Shown here: positions 37,266-45,405 of the stretch, one piece after another
Layout: every line of letters begins with the position of its first letter
Numbering within the stretch: position 1 is the first letter of the stretch
Assembly (NCBI GenBank): GCA_963698775.1
Contig: CAVOSE010000054.1
Location: 1 to 64,000 of the forward strand
Reading direction: 5' to 3'
DNA: 64,000 nt
From: Thiohalocapsa sp963698775
GTDB taxonomy: Bacteria > Pseudomonadota > Gammaproteobacteria > Chromatiales > Chromatiaceae
The notes under the pieces: generated by a model
What the model saw: only the letters and a program-made list of their open reading frames with translations
What the model was told of the DNA's origin: nothing
The model's database searches: none
Program-made: the position numbers and the translations under genes

Positions 37266-38236
37266 CGCGGGTCTTGCGCGGCGGCGATCAGTTCGGCTAT
37301 CTGCCGCAGGTTGTCGAAATAATCCGCGGCCAGCGGGTCCACCGCCTCGACCCGACCGCCGATCTCTTGCGCCACGCGAGCAGCGGCCCGGCGGTCGAAC
37401 TGCGGTTGCACGAAGATGACCCGCGTGTCCGCGGCTCTGGCCTGCTCAATCAAGGCCGTCAGGCGGCGCGCCGAGGGCTGCTTACCCTCGCGCTCGATTG
37501 GGATCTGGGTCAGGCCGTAGGCATCGGCGAAGTAGCCCCAGGCGGGGTGATAGACGAGAAAATTGCGGCTTTCGAGTTGGTCGAGGGTCGCGGACAACTC
37601 GGCGTCCAATCCCGCGAGGCGGGCATCGAAGGCGGCCTGGTTGGCCGCGTAGCCGGCGGCGCCATCCGGATCAAGTGCGGTGAGCGCGTCGCGAATGGCA
37701 ACGGCCATGCGCTGCGCCAGCCGCGGACTGGTCCAGACGTGGGGGTCCATGCCCTCCGCCTCGTCGTGCATCGCGTGCCCATCGGCGACATGGTCGTGTT
37801 GTGCTTGGGGCCGCAGCGGCAGGCCATCGCGCAGGTCCAGCACCGGCATACCTGGATTGGCGGCGCGGATACGCGGCATCCAGGCATCCTCGAAGGGTAC
37901 GCCGACGCGGACATAGAGATCGGCATCGGCCAGCGCCGCGATCTGCTTCGGCGACGGGTCGTAGGTCGCGGGGCTCTGACCCGGCAGCACCATGGTATGC
38001 ACCGCAACGCGATCACCACCGACGGCCTCGACGAAGGTGGCAAGGGGCAGCACGCTGACCATCACCGACAGGGGCGTATTCGCCGCGTCGCGGCCGGACG
38101 CGTCGGCAGTGGTCGGTGAATTGGCAACGGGCGCGCCTATCGCGGACGACAACCCCGCCGCGCCGAACAGCGCGGCAGCGAGCTGCATCAGGCGTCTGCG
38201 CCCTGGGCTGAGCGCCCCGATCGAACGACGAATCAT
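37262..38236 (-). CDS. znuA: Zinc ABC transporter substrate-binding protein ZnuA
   Basis: A 324-aa periplasmic protein. ATG 38236 is chosen: it gives a basic start MIRRSIGALSPGRRRLMQLA, a hydrophobic stretch and SSAIGA as a likely signal peptide. A longer frame from 38332 would put the Zur box inside the gene. The metal-binding pattern is that of cluster A-I proteins: LPGQSPATYDPSPKQ (in place of the usual H-x-Y), the histidine loop QAQHDHVADGHAMHDEAEGM, DPHVWTSPRLAQ, and YHPAWGYFADAYGL. The first histidine ligand position reads S-P-A-T-Y, a deviation worth checking. It is the first gene of the znuA-znuC-znuB-zur operon. Confidence 0.92.
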   Translation of the reverse strand: MIRRSIGALSPGRRRLMQLAAALFGAAGLSSAIGAPVANSPTTADASGRDAANTPLSVMVSVLPLATFVEAVGGDRVAVHTMVLPGQSPATYDPSPKQIAALADADLYVRVGVPFEDAWMPRIRAANPGMPVLDLRDGLPLRPQAQHDHVADGHAMHDEAEGMDPHVWTSPRLAQRMAVAIRDALTALDPDGAAGYAANQAAFDARLAGLDAELSATLDQLESRNFLVYHPAWGYFADAYGLTQIPIEREGKQPSARRLTALIEQARAADTRVIFVQPQFDRRAAARVAQEIGGRVEAVDPLAADYFDNLRQIAELIAAAQDPR

Positions 38237-38281
38237 GATTGACGCTGACTCCGGCTTGGATTGCTGTTTTCGCTGGGCAGC

Positions 38282-38302
38282 AAATGTAACGATATAACAG
38301 AA
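38282..38302 (-). promoter_or_regulatory. Zur box upstream of znuA
   Basis: The sequence AAATGTAACGATATAACAG matches the enterobacterial Zur consensus (AAATGTTATAATATAACATTT) at about 15 of 21 positions, with both outer half-sites AATGT and ATAACA in place. It lies about 45 bp upstream of the znuA start. It supports zinc-dependent repression of the operon by the Zur it encodes. Confidence 0.75.
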
Positions 38303-38350
38303 AAAAACCAAGCGCCGCGGACGCCGCCCCACCGAGAGCGCCGACTGTCT

Positions 38351-38538
38351 AGCGAGGCTTCGCCTCAGACCGACGAGCCATGATCATCGATATCGATATC
38401 GGTATCGGTATCGGTATCGGTATCGAAATCGAAACGAGTGGCAAGCGACCCGATCCCGATTTCGAGGACCCTCGCCGGTCCTGGGCTGCGTCGAAACTTG
38501 CGTCATCTCCAAGCATATGGCGCAGTCAAGGAATCTGG
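38351..38538. repeat. 190-bp hexamer-containing element, copy B
   Basis: Same orientation and layout as copy A: AGCGAGGCTTCGCCTCAGAC, a tandem ATCGAT/ATCGGT tract (about 38387-38432), CCCGATTTCGAGGA, then TCGAAACTTGCGTCATCT and an end near ATCTGG. It lies just upstream of the znuA promoter, so with copy A it brackets the zinc operon. Confidence 0.85.
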
Positions 38539-38571
38539 AGGCGATTCAACAACAAGAGGCATAGCTTGTTT

Positions 38572-38701
38572 GAACTACGAAACACGCGAAAAGCGCGAAA
38601 ATTCTCGAGATACAGGTCAATTCCTGCTTACTTTCGTGTATTTCGGGCCTTTCGTAGTCTTTTTTTCGTCCGCGGTGATGTTCATGTCGTCTCTGCGCTG
38701 T
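38572..38701. repeat. 130-bp dispersed element, copy 2
   Basis: Same length and orientation as the copy after uvrD. It starts GAACTACGAAACACGCGAAA, has the inverted partner TTTCGTAGTC at 38650-38659 and the tail TCCGCGGTGATGTTCATG. Its last 20 bases supply the final codons and stop of sulP, which runs into it from the opposite side. Confidence 0.85.
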
Positions 38702-40469
38702 GCCTGTGCGGGCGCAAGGCACATTCCCGAAAGATCCGCTTGTCGCAGCCGGCACAGACATCTCCGTCCAGCTTCTGGAAGATGGCGCGAATCGCCGCCT
38801 CCTTGGACTGAAACACATTGCGCGCGCCGGTCGCCTCCATACAGTGGCAGCGTTCCAGCGCCTCCCAGAGACCCTGTTTGACGTTGATGAGGTAGAAACC
38901 ACCCCCCGACGCCTTGCGCCGTTCCGCTTCATGTACCAGCGTCTCGCCCCCTTGCAGATCGACGAAATTGATGCCGTCGGCCAGGATGGCGAGGTGCTTC
39001 TGCTCGGGATGGTGTGCCCGCAGGCGATCGAAGGCCTGTTCCACATGGGCCACGGAACCGAAGAACAGCGAGCCGTCGATACGCAGGAACCGCAATTGGG
39101 GGCATTGGGCAACCCCCGGCTCACTGGAGAACGCCCGCTCCGGCAGGCGCGGGTCCGGTGCCAGCGTCACTAGGCGCGGTTTGGACGTGCGCTCCAGATA
39201 CAGCACCAGCGACAGCAGCACGCCGGCAAAGATCGCAAACTCCAGTTCCAGGAACAGCGCCGACAGGAAGGTCACCGCCAACACGGAGGTCTCGCGTTTG
39301 GACGCAGCGATGATGTGGCGGATCTCCTTGAAGCCGATCAGGCCGTACGCCACCAGAAACAGCACGCCGGCCATGGCCGCCTTTGGCAAATAGCTCGCCA
39401 ACGGTGCCACCAGCAGCACGATCAGCATCAGCAGCAGGCCCGCGAACAGCGCGGCCAGCGGCGTGCGGGCACCGGCATCGAAATTGACACCGCTGCGGTT
39501 GAAGGAGCCGGTGGCGACGTAACCGGAGAAGAACGAACCGGCGATGTTCGACAGGCCCTGGCCGATGAACTCCTGGTTGCCGTCGATCCGATAGCCGCCC
39601 CGCGCCGCCAGCGACCGGCCGATGGAGACCGCCTCGGTCAACGCGAACAGCGTCACCGCCAGCGCCGACGGCGCCAAGTGGCGGATATGGTCCAGCGTCA
39701 ACGACGGTGCCGACAACGGTGGCAGGCTGGATGGCAGCGCGCCTACCGTGGCGATGTCGGTGACGTCGGCACCAAACCACCAGTCCAGCAGCACCGCGAC
39801 TAGGCTACCGCCGACCATGGCGGCGATCATGTAGGGGATGCGCGGCAGCCAGCGCTTGACGGCGATACCGATCACCAGTGTCGAGACCGCCACGGCCGTG
39901 GCATAGGGATTGATCTCGGCGACGTGGCCGCCGAATTGGATCAGGATGTCGTGAAAATGGCCGCCGCTGTCCATCTCAACGCCGAAGAAGTGCTTGAGTT
40001 GCTTGGCCGCGATCAGCAGCGCGGCGCCGGCGGTGAAGCCCACCACCACCGAATGGGAGATGAAGTTCACCAGCGCGCCCATGCGCGCCAGCCCCAGTGC
40101 CAGTTCCATGACGCCGACCATGAAGGTCAGCGTCAGCGCCAGCGCGACGTAGTCGGGCGTGCCCGGCACCGCCAGCAGCGACAGAGACGAGAACAGCACC
40201 ACCGACGCCGCCGTGGTAGGGCCAGAAACAAGGTGTCTAGAGGAGCCGAACAGGGCGGCGATCATGGCCGGCACCATGCCGGCGTAGAGGCCGTACTGCG
40301 GCGGCATACCGGCAATGGTCGCAAACGCCACACCCTGGGGCAGCACGACGATGGCGCCAGTGAGCGCCGCCATCAGGTCGGCCTTGACGTCGCCGCGGCG
40401 CACGCCCGGCAGCCAGGCCATAAAGGGGAACAACCAAGACAAGCGGGGCAAGGCCGGCGTAGTTGGCAC
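38682..40469 (-). CDS. SulP family anion permease with STAS domain
   Basis: A 595-aa inner-membrane transporter of the SulP family (sulfate, bicarbonate or other anions). GTG 40469 gives LPRLSWLFPFMAWLPGVRRG, then family blocks TGAIVVLPQGVAFATIAGMP, YGLYAGMVPAMIAALFGSS, and TEAVSIGRSLAARGGYRIDG with NQEFIGQGLSNIAGSFFSGY. The C-terminal STAS domain starts near residue 455 (LRFLRIDGSLFFGSVAHVE) and has the phosphorylation-type loop LADGINFVDLQGGETL. A final CAGCDKRIFREC with three cysteines is unusual and may bind a metal. The last residues are encoded in a dispersed repeat. Substrate cannot be told from sequence. Confidence 0.93.
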   Translation of the reverse strand: MPTTPALPRLSWLFPFMAWLPGVRRGDVKADLMAALTGAIVVLPQGVAFATIAGMPPQYGLYAGMVPAMIAALFGSSRHLVSGPTTAASVVLFSSLSLLAVPGTPDYVALALTLTFMVGVMELALGLARMGALVNFISHSVVVGFTAGAALLIAAKQLKHFFGVEMDSGGHFHDILIQFGGHVAEINPYATAVAVSTLVIGIAVKRWLPRIPYMIAAMVGGSLVAVLLDWWFGADVTDIATVGALPSSLPPLSAPSLTLDHIRHLAPSALAVTLFALTEAVSIGRSLAARGGYRIDGNQEFIGQGLSNIAGSFFSGYVATGSFNRSGVNFDAGARTPLAALFAGLLLMLIVLLVAPLASYLPKAAMAGVLFLVAYGLIGFKEIRHIIAASKRETSVLAVTFLSALFLELEFAIFAGVLLSLVLYLERTSKPRLVTLAPDPRLPERAFSSEPGVAQCPQLRFLRIDGSLFFGSVAHVEQAFDRLRAHHPEQKHLAILADGINFVDLQGGETLVHEAERRKASGGGFYLINVKQGLWEALERCHCMEATGARNVFQSKEAAIRAIFQKLDGDVCAGCDKRIFRECALRPHRHSAETT

Positions 40470-40582
40470 AGGGGCATCCGGTTTAGATCAAAAGGACGGG
40501 GCCTGCTGTGCGGCTCCGGTGGTATTTCAGCATATGCTGAAACGGTCTTGGCTGCTAGTCGCCGGGGCCCTTCGCCAACGCA

Positions 40583-40609
40583 AACGAAAACGGGGCCCGA
40601 AGGCCCCGC
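40583..40609 (-). terminator. Terminator of amtB
   Basis: On the minus strand: stem CGGGGCC / GGCCCCG with a TTCG loop, followed by TTTTCGTTTG, 35 bp after the amtB stop. It should end the porin-glnK-amtB transcript. Confidence 0.88.
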
Positions 40610-40642
40610 TGCAAGCATGCTGCGTTGAGCAGTCTGACGCTA

Positions 40643-41905
40643 TTAGCCGCCGCCGCGCGACCCGACGAACTCGGGGTATGCCTCCATGCCGCACTCGCCG
40701 ACGTCGCAGCCCTCGTACTCCTCTTCCTCGCTGACGCGGATGCCCATGATGAGCTTGAGCAACAGCCAGGTGATGAAGGCGGTGGTAAAGACCCACGCAA
40801 AGATGGTAACGAGGCCAATGCCCTGAGCAACGAAGGTCGCATCGCCGTTGGTGATGGGCACCGCCATCAGGCCCCACATGCCGACCACACCGTGCACCGA
40901 GATTGCACCAACCGGATCATCGATGCGGAGCTTGTCGATGGACAGGATTGCGAACACCACGATCACGCCGCCAACGCCGCCGATCAGCGTCGCGGCCAGC
41001 GGAGTCGGGGTCAGCGGCTCGGCGGTGATGGCCACCAGGCCCGCCAGGGCTCCGTTCAGGGCCATGGTCAGATCGGCCTTGCCAAACAGCAGGCGCGCGG
41101 TGATCAGCGCCAGCACCAGACCACCGGCGGCGGCCATGTTGGTGTTGACGAAGACCGCGGCGACGGCGTTCGCCTCGCCAATGTCGGACACCTTCAGTTC
41201 GGAACCGCCGTTGAAGCCAAACCAGCCGAGCCAGAGGATGAAGGTACCGAGCGTCGCCAGCGGCAGGTTGGCACCGGGGATGGCGTTGATGGAGCCGTCC
41301 TTGCCGTACTTGCCTTTGCGCGCGCCGAGCAGGATTACGCCGGCCAAGGCAGCGGAGGCGCCGCACAGGTGCACCACGCCGGAACCAGCAAAGTCGTTGA
41401 AGCCCAGCCCGTCAAGGAAACCGCCGCCCCATTTCCAGTAGCCCTGCACTGGATAGATGAAACCGGTCATGACCACGGCGAAGAGCAGGAAGGACCACAG
41501 CTTCATACGCTCGGCCACGGCGCCGGAGACGATGGACATGGCGGTAGCGACAAACACGACTTGGAAGAAGAAGTCGGCCATCACGGAGTAGTAGGTGTCT
41601 CCGCCGCTGCCGAGCACCTCTTCAACGGAATGATCACCACCGAACATGAATGCCCAGTTGATCTCTGGGATGATGCCGTTGCCGCCGTTCGGGTACATGA
41701 TGCCGTAGCCGACGATCATGTACATGATGCAGGCGACGGCGAACAGCGCGACGTTCTTGGTTAGGATTTCAGCGGTGTTCTTGGCGCGGACCAGGCCGGC
41801 CTCGAGCATTGCGAAGCCGGCGGCCATCCACATGACCAGGGCGCCGCAGATGAGAAAGTAAAACGTATCGAGTGCATACGCTAGATGGGCAATCGGTTCT
41901 TCCAC
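40643..41905 (-). CDS. amtB: Ammonium transporter AmtB
   Basis: A 420-aa inner-membrane ammonium channel of the Amt family. The start is GTG 41905 with AGAGG 8 bp upstream. No cleavable signal is evident; the protein starts directly with a helix (TFYFLICGALVMWMAAGFAM). The pore has the twin histidines in GSGVVHLCGASAALAG and ISVHGVVGMWGLMAV, the Amt signatures NTNMAAAGGLVLALI and ALNGALAGLVAITAE, and the phenylalanine gate region. The C-terminal tail (EEEEYEGCDVGECGMEAYPE) is the contact site for GlnK. It follows glnK by 27 bp in the usual order, so GlnK should plug the channel under nitrogen excess. Confidence 0.97.
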   Translation of the reverse strand: MEEPIAHLAYALDTFYFLICGALVMWMAAGFAMLEAGLVRAKNTAEILTKNVALFAVACIMYMIVGYGIMYPNGGNGIIPEINWAFMFGGDHSVEEVLGSGGDTYYSVMADFFFQVVFVATAMSIVSGAVAERMKLWSFLLFAVVMTGFIYPVQGYWKWGGGFLDGLGFNDFAGSGVVHLCGASAALAGVILLGARKGKYGKDGSINAIPGANLPLATLGTFILWLGWFGFNGGSELKVSDIGEANAVAAVFVNTNMAAAGGLVLALITARLLFGKADLTMALNGALAGLVAITAEPLTPTPLAATLIGGVGGVIVVFAILSIDKLRIDDPVGAISVHGVVGMWGLMAVPITNGDATFVAQGIGLVTIFAWVFTTAFITWLLLKLIMGIRVSEEEEYEGCDVGECGMEAYPEFVGSRGGG

Positions 41906-41932
41906 TTCGAGATACCTCTGTTCGCGGAACTG

Positions 41933-42271
41933 TTAGAGCGCGTCCGGACCGGTCTCGCCGGTACGGATACGGATGACCTGATCGACGTCGAAGACGAAGA
42001 TCTTGCCGTCGCCGATCTTGCCGGTACGCGCGGCGTTGGTGATGGCCTCGATGACCTGATCCGCCAACGAGTCGTCAACGGCGATTTCGACCTTGATTTT
42101 CGGCAGGAAATCGACGACGTATTCGGCGCCCCGATAGAGTTCGGTGTGGCCCTTTTGGCGGCCGAAACCCTTCACCTCGATGACGGTAATGCCAGACACG
42201 CCGATGTCCGCCAGCGCCTCGCGCACGTCGTCGAGCTTGAACGGTTTGATGATGGCTGCGATCAGCTTCAT
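41933..42271 (-). CDS. glnK: PII nitrogen regulator GlnK
   Basis: A 112-aa PII protein. It begins MKLIAAIIKPFKLDDVREAL; the T-loop contains HTELYRGAEYVVDFLPK with Tyr51 for uridylylation, and the C-terminal signature is KIGDGKIFVFDVDQVIRIRT with the ATP-binding arginine. GlnK is preferred over GlnB because it is linked to amtB. GGAG lies 8 bp before ATG 42271. Expected role: bind AmtB when nitrogen is plentiful and signal 2-oxoglutarate and ATP/ADP levels. Confidence 0.95.
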   Translation of the reverse strand: MKLIAAIIKPFKLDDVREALADIGVSGITVIEVKGFGRQKGHTELYRGAEYVVDFLPKIKVEIAVDDSLADQVIEAITNAARTGKIGDGKIFVFDVDQVIRIRTGETGPDAL

Positions 42272-42360
42272 TGGTTAAGCTCCGTGAATTATGGAATGGC
42301 CGGGCAGCAGGGCCCGGCACAGAAAAGCGGGTGCGGGTCGTGATCGGAGATCACGCGGGA

Positions 42361-43239
42361 TCAAAATTCCTTGTTCCAGCCCACCCAGAACTTCGGATCG
42401 GGGTCGTAGCCGACCGATTGCTTGCCGCTGTTCTGGTCCCAGTTCAGGCTGAAGGTGCCGAAGTCGCCGGCCTCGCGGCTGATCGATGCGCCATAGTTCC
42501 AGTAGTCGGCCGACTCGGTCACATCCATGGTCATGCCTGCTGTATCCGTGACGGTACCGACCACGACTTCGTCGTTACGGAACTGATAGTAGCCGCCGCG
42601 CACACTGAAGCCGAAGTCGTAGGGAAGAGCGAACTCGGCGCCGCCGAAGTAGTAGAGGTCGCCGTCGTCGAACAGACCGTTGTCGTTCTCACCGTAAACG
42701 GTGTAGGCCAGGCCCAGCGTAAACCACTTGTAAGTTGCGCTGCCGCCGATTTCCCAGAAGTCGGAGTCGCGACCGTCCGGATAGGCGTAGTAGATGGTGT
42801 TGAGGTCGTAGCTCAGGTCGTCGGTGATGGAGCCACCGAAGCCTAGGTAGAAATCCAACTCGTAATTCGCCGAGGCGGGATCGGCGCCGGAGGTTGCACC
42901 AGTGACGATCAGGTTGCCGTCGTCGTCCATGGCATAGGTGCCAGTCTCTGGATCGTATGCGACAGTGCCGGTAACGTCCTCAGAGCTTCCTTCGTCAAAG
43001 TCGACGTTGGAGAGCCAGGTGCCCGCGTAGAAACCGCTCTCGTGGGCGGCGTCGAGACCACCCTGCACGGCCGGCTGGTCGCCAGTCTGGGTGACGCCAC
43101 GCCACACATAGTTAGATACTGCGCCGATGTTAGCGCTGAAGGACCAGGGGTCCTGCGCCAGGGCCTGGCTCATGCTGAGCATCGACACGGAGAGCAGGAC
43201 ACCTGTCGCGGCAGCCGTGCGGGTGGGATGTGCTTTCAT
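42361..43239 (-). CDS. TorF-family putative outer-membrane porin
   Basis: A 292-aa outer-membrane beta-barrel of the TorF (TIGR02001) type. ATG 43239, with GAGG 8 bp upstream, gives the signal peptide MKAHPTRTAAATGVLLSVSM ending SQALAQ. The mature start SANIGAVSNYVWRGVTQTGD is the family hallmark. Alternating strands (YELDFYLGFGGSITDDLSYD, FTLGLAYTVYGEN, DFGFSVRGGYYQFRN) end with the barrel-closing aromatic terminus KFWVGWNKEF. A glycine-acid-rich insertion (SGADPASANYE) sits in one loop. It heads the operon with glnK and amtB, so it may admit ammonium or other nitrogen sources. Substrate remains inferred from context. Confidence 0.9.
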   Translation of the reverse strand: MKAHPTRTAAATGVLLSVSMLSMSQALAQDPWSFSANIGAVSNYVWRGVTQTGDQPAVQGGLDAAHESGFYAGTWLSNVDFDEGSSEDVTGTVAYDPETGTYAMDDDGNLIVTGATSGADPASANYELDFYLGFGGSITDDLSYDLNTIYYAYPDGRDSDFWEIGGSATYKWFTLGLAYTVYGENDNGLFDDGDLYYFGGAEFALPYDFGFSVRGGYYQFRNDEVVVGTVTDTAGMTMDVTESADYWNYGASISREAGDFGTFSLNWDQNSGKQSVGYDPDPKFWVGWNKEF

Positions 43240-43333
43240 TGTTACTACCTCAGTTCGAAGGTGGGCCGGGATTGGCGGCGAATACGCCGAGCCCAGTGTT
43301 GTTGCCGCGTGCGGCGGCCGGTAGCAACACGGA

Positions 43334-43349
43334 AGCATTACTTGTGCCA
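43334..43349 (-). promoter_or_regulatory. Sigma-54 promoter of the porin-glnK-amtB operon
   Basis: On the minus strand TGGCACAAGTAATGCT matches the sigma-54 consensus TGGCACGNNNNTTGCW: the -24 GG and -12 GC are exactly spaced. Initiation would fall about 80 bp before the porin start. Confidence 0.78.
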
Positions 43350-43414
43350 CAGTTGTTATGTGCCGAAAAACCAACGTTCTCGGCGCATCAGTTGCAGAAC
43401 AGCAACGACCATTT

Positions 43415-43485
43415 GCACCAAAAGAGGGCGAGGACCCGACGCGCATCCGGGTGCGGCGCACCAAACCGGCGCGCTCTTTTGGTGC
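43415..43485. promoter_or_regulatory. Three NtrC-like binding sites
   Basis: Relative to the NtrC pattern GCACC-N5-GGTGC, the segment holds GCACCAAACCGGCGC (43458-43472, one mismatch) and two weaker sites, GCACCAAAAGAGGGC (43415-43429) and GCGCTCTTTTGGTGC (43471-43485). They sit about 65-135 bp upstream of the sigma-54 promoter, the usual distance for an enhancer. Confidence 0.65.
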
Positions 43486-43550
43486 GCGACGACTTGCCGC
43501 AACCTCTATAATGGACCGACAAACAATTCAGATCGTCTAGGGAACGCCTG

Positions 43551-43835
43551 ATGTTCGACCCAAAACAGCTTGACGACCTCGCGCGGCGCCTGTCCGCCAG
43601 CATGCCCAAGGGCGTGCAAGTGTTGCAGGAAGACCTCAATCGCGGCTTTCGGGCAACGCTCGAAGCCGGGCTCGGCAAACTCGATCTGGTGACGCGCGAG
43701 GAATTCGACGTCCAGGCGGCTGTGCTGGCCCGCACCCGCGCCAAGCTGGATGCGCTGCAGGCGCGTGTCGCCGAACTGGAGGCGTCGACTGAGCCGGGTG
43801 GAGTAGGCGAAGAGGCGACTGCCGGCGGCCGCTGA
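43551..43835 (+). CDS. ubiK: Ubiquinone biosynthesis accessory factor UbiK
   Basis: A 94-aa protein of the YqiC/BMFP family, now UbiK, which helps aerobic ubiquinone synthesis with UbiJ. The N-terminal amphipathic part is MFDPKQLDDLARRLSASMPK, and the C-terminal half is a coiled coil (REEFDVQAAVLARTRAKLDA, LQARVAELEAS) that forms trimers. It starts with AGGGAA upstream of ATG 43551 and is divergent from the nitrogen operon, sharing the control region. comM follows 17 bp later. Confidence 0.92.
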   Translation: MFDPKQLDDLARRLSASMPKGVQVLQEDLNRGFRATLEAGLGKLDLVTREEFDVQAAVLARTRAKLDALQARVAELEASTEPGGVGEEATAGGR

Positions 43836-43852
43836 GGCCCCGGGCTGCTGTC

Positions 43853-45403
43853 GTGGGTCTCTGCGTCCTGCACAGTCGCGCCCGCGACGGCATTCGCGCC
43901 CCGGAGGTCGTCGTGGAAGTGCACACGGCCAGCGGCCTGCCTGCGCTGTCCATCGTCGGTCTGCCGGAGATGGCGGTCCGCGAGAGTAAGGACCGGGTAC
44001 GTGGCGCGGTGGTCAATGGCCACTTCCAGTTTCCGGCCGGGCGCGTGACCATTAACCTGGCTCCCGCGGACCTGCCGAAGGAGGGCGGGCGCTTCGATCT
44101 CCCCATCGCCCTGGGTATCCTCGGCGCCTCCAAGCAGATTCGCGATGAAGGACTGGCCAGGCACGAGTTCGTCGGCGAGCTGGCGCTGACCGGTGCACTG
44201 CGACCGGTCTCGGCGGTGTTGCCGGCGGCCCTGGCGGCACGCGACGCCGGGCGCGCGCTGGTGTTGCCGCGGGCAAATGCCGAAGAGGCGGCCCTGGTGG
44301 GCGGGTTGGAGATCCTGCCGGCGGAGCATCTGCTGCAGGTCTGCGAGCACCTTAACGGCCAGACGCCGCTGGCGTCTTTCGATGCCCCCGACATGCGCCG
44401 GCGCCGCCCCGACTACGACGACCTCGTCGACGTGCGCGGTCAAGAGCATGCCAAGCGGGCGCTGGAGATTGCCGCTGCCGGCGCCCACAGCCTGCTGTTT
44501 ATCGGCCCGCCCGGCACCGGCAAGTCGATGCTCGCCAATCGGCTGCCCGGTATCCTGCCGGAGCTGTCCGAAGACGAGGCGCTACAGGCGGCCGCCATTC
44601 GCTCGGTCAGCGGCCGCGAGCCCCTCGACCCCGCGCGCTGGCGCGAGCGCCCGTTCCGCGCCCCCCATCACACCGCCTCCGGCGTTGCGCTGGTGGGCGG
44701 CGGCAGCAATCCGCGCCCCGGCGAGATCTCTCTGGCCCATCAGGGGGTCTTGTTTCTGGACGAGCTGCCGGAGTTTGACCGGCGCGTGCTCGAGGTACTG
44801 CGTGAACCCTTGGAGTCCGGTCACATCCATATTTCCCGCGCCGCCCGTCAGGCCGAATTTCCCGCCCGCTTCCAACTGGTTGCCGCCATGAATCCCTGCC
44901 CCTGTGGCTATCTCGGCGACGAGAACGGACGCTGCCGCTGCACCGCGGAGCAGGTCGCGCGCTATCGCTCGCGCATTTCCGGCCCATTGTTGGACCGCAT
45001 CGACATGCAGGTCGAGGTTCCGCGGTTGCCGGCAGAACGGCTGGCCGCCGCGCCGACCACCGGCGGTGAGCCCAGTGCCAGCGTGCGAGCGCGGGTCGAG
45101 ACCGCCCGTGCCCGCCAGCAGGCCCGGGCCGGCAAGCCGAATGCGGCCCTCGGTCCGTCCGAACTCGAACGCGACTGCCAGCTCGATGCGGCGAGCCGGG
45201 CGCTGCTGACGCAGGTGTTGCAACGCCTCGCCCTATCGGCCCGTGCCTATCACCGCATTCTGAAGGTGGCCCGCACCATCGCCGACCTGGCCGATAGCGC
45301 TGCGGTCGAGACGGCCCACCTGAGTGAAGCCGTAGGCTATCGGCGGCTCGACCGCGGACTTCCCGCCACCGGCTCCGCGTCCGTCGTCAGCCGGGGTAAC
45401 TGA
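43853..45403 (+). CDS. comM: ComM/YifB family AAA+ Mg-chelatase-like ATPase
   Basis: A 516-aa hexameric helicase of the ComM family, which drives branch migration of incoming DNA during natural transformation. GTG 43853 gives MGLCVLHSRARDGIRAPEVV. The N-terminal Lon-protease-like domain has LPALSIVGLPEMAVRESKDR and NLAPADLPKEGGRFDLPIAL. The AAA+ core has Walker A IGPPGTGKSMLANR near residue 219, FRAPHHTASGVALVGGG, Walker B GVLFLDELPEFDRRVLEVLR, and the zinc-like MNPCPCGYLGDENGRCRC. The C-terminal helical block ends in RAYHRILKVARTIADLA. Full length and intact. It lies between ubiK and yheS without gaps, so one transcript is likely. Confidence 0.95.
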   Translation: MGLCVLHSRARDGIRAPEVVVEVHTASGLPALSIVGLPEMAVRESKDRVRGAVVNGHFQFPAGRVTINLAPADLPKEGGRFDLPIALGILGASKQIRDEGLARHEFVGELALTGALRPVSAVLPAALAARDAGRALVLPRANAEEAALVGGLEILPAEHLLQVCEHLNGQTPLASFDAPDMRRRRPDYDDLVDVRGQEHAKRALEIAAAGAHSLLFIGPPGTGKSMLANRLPGILPELSEDEALQAAAIRSVSGREPLDPARWRERPFRAPHHTASGVALVGGGSNPRPGEISLAHQGVLFLDELPEFDRRVLEVLREPLESGHIHISRAARQAEFPARFQLVAAMNPCPCGYLGDENGRCRCTAEQVARYRSRISGPLLDRIDMQVEVPRLPAERLAAAPTTGGEPSASVRARVETARARQQARAGKPNAALGPSELERDCQLDAASRALLTQVLQRLALSARAYHRILKVARTIADLADSAAVETAHLSEAVGYRRLDRGLPATGSASVVSRGN

Positions 45404-45405
45404 GC

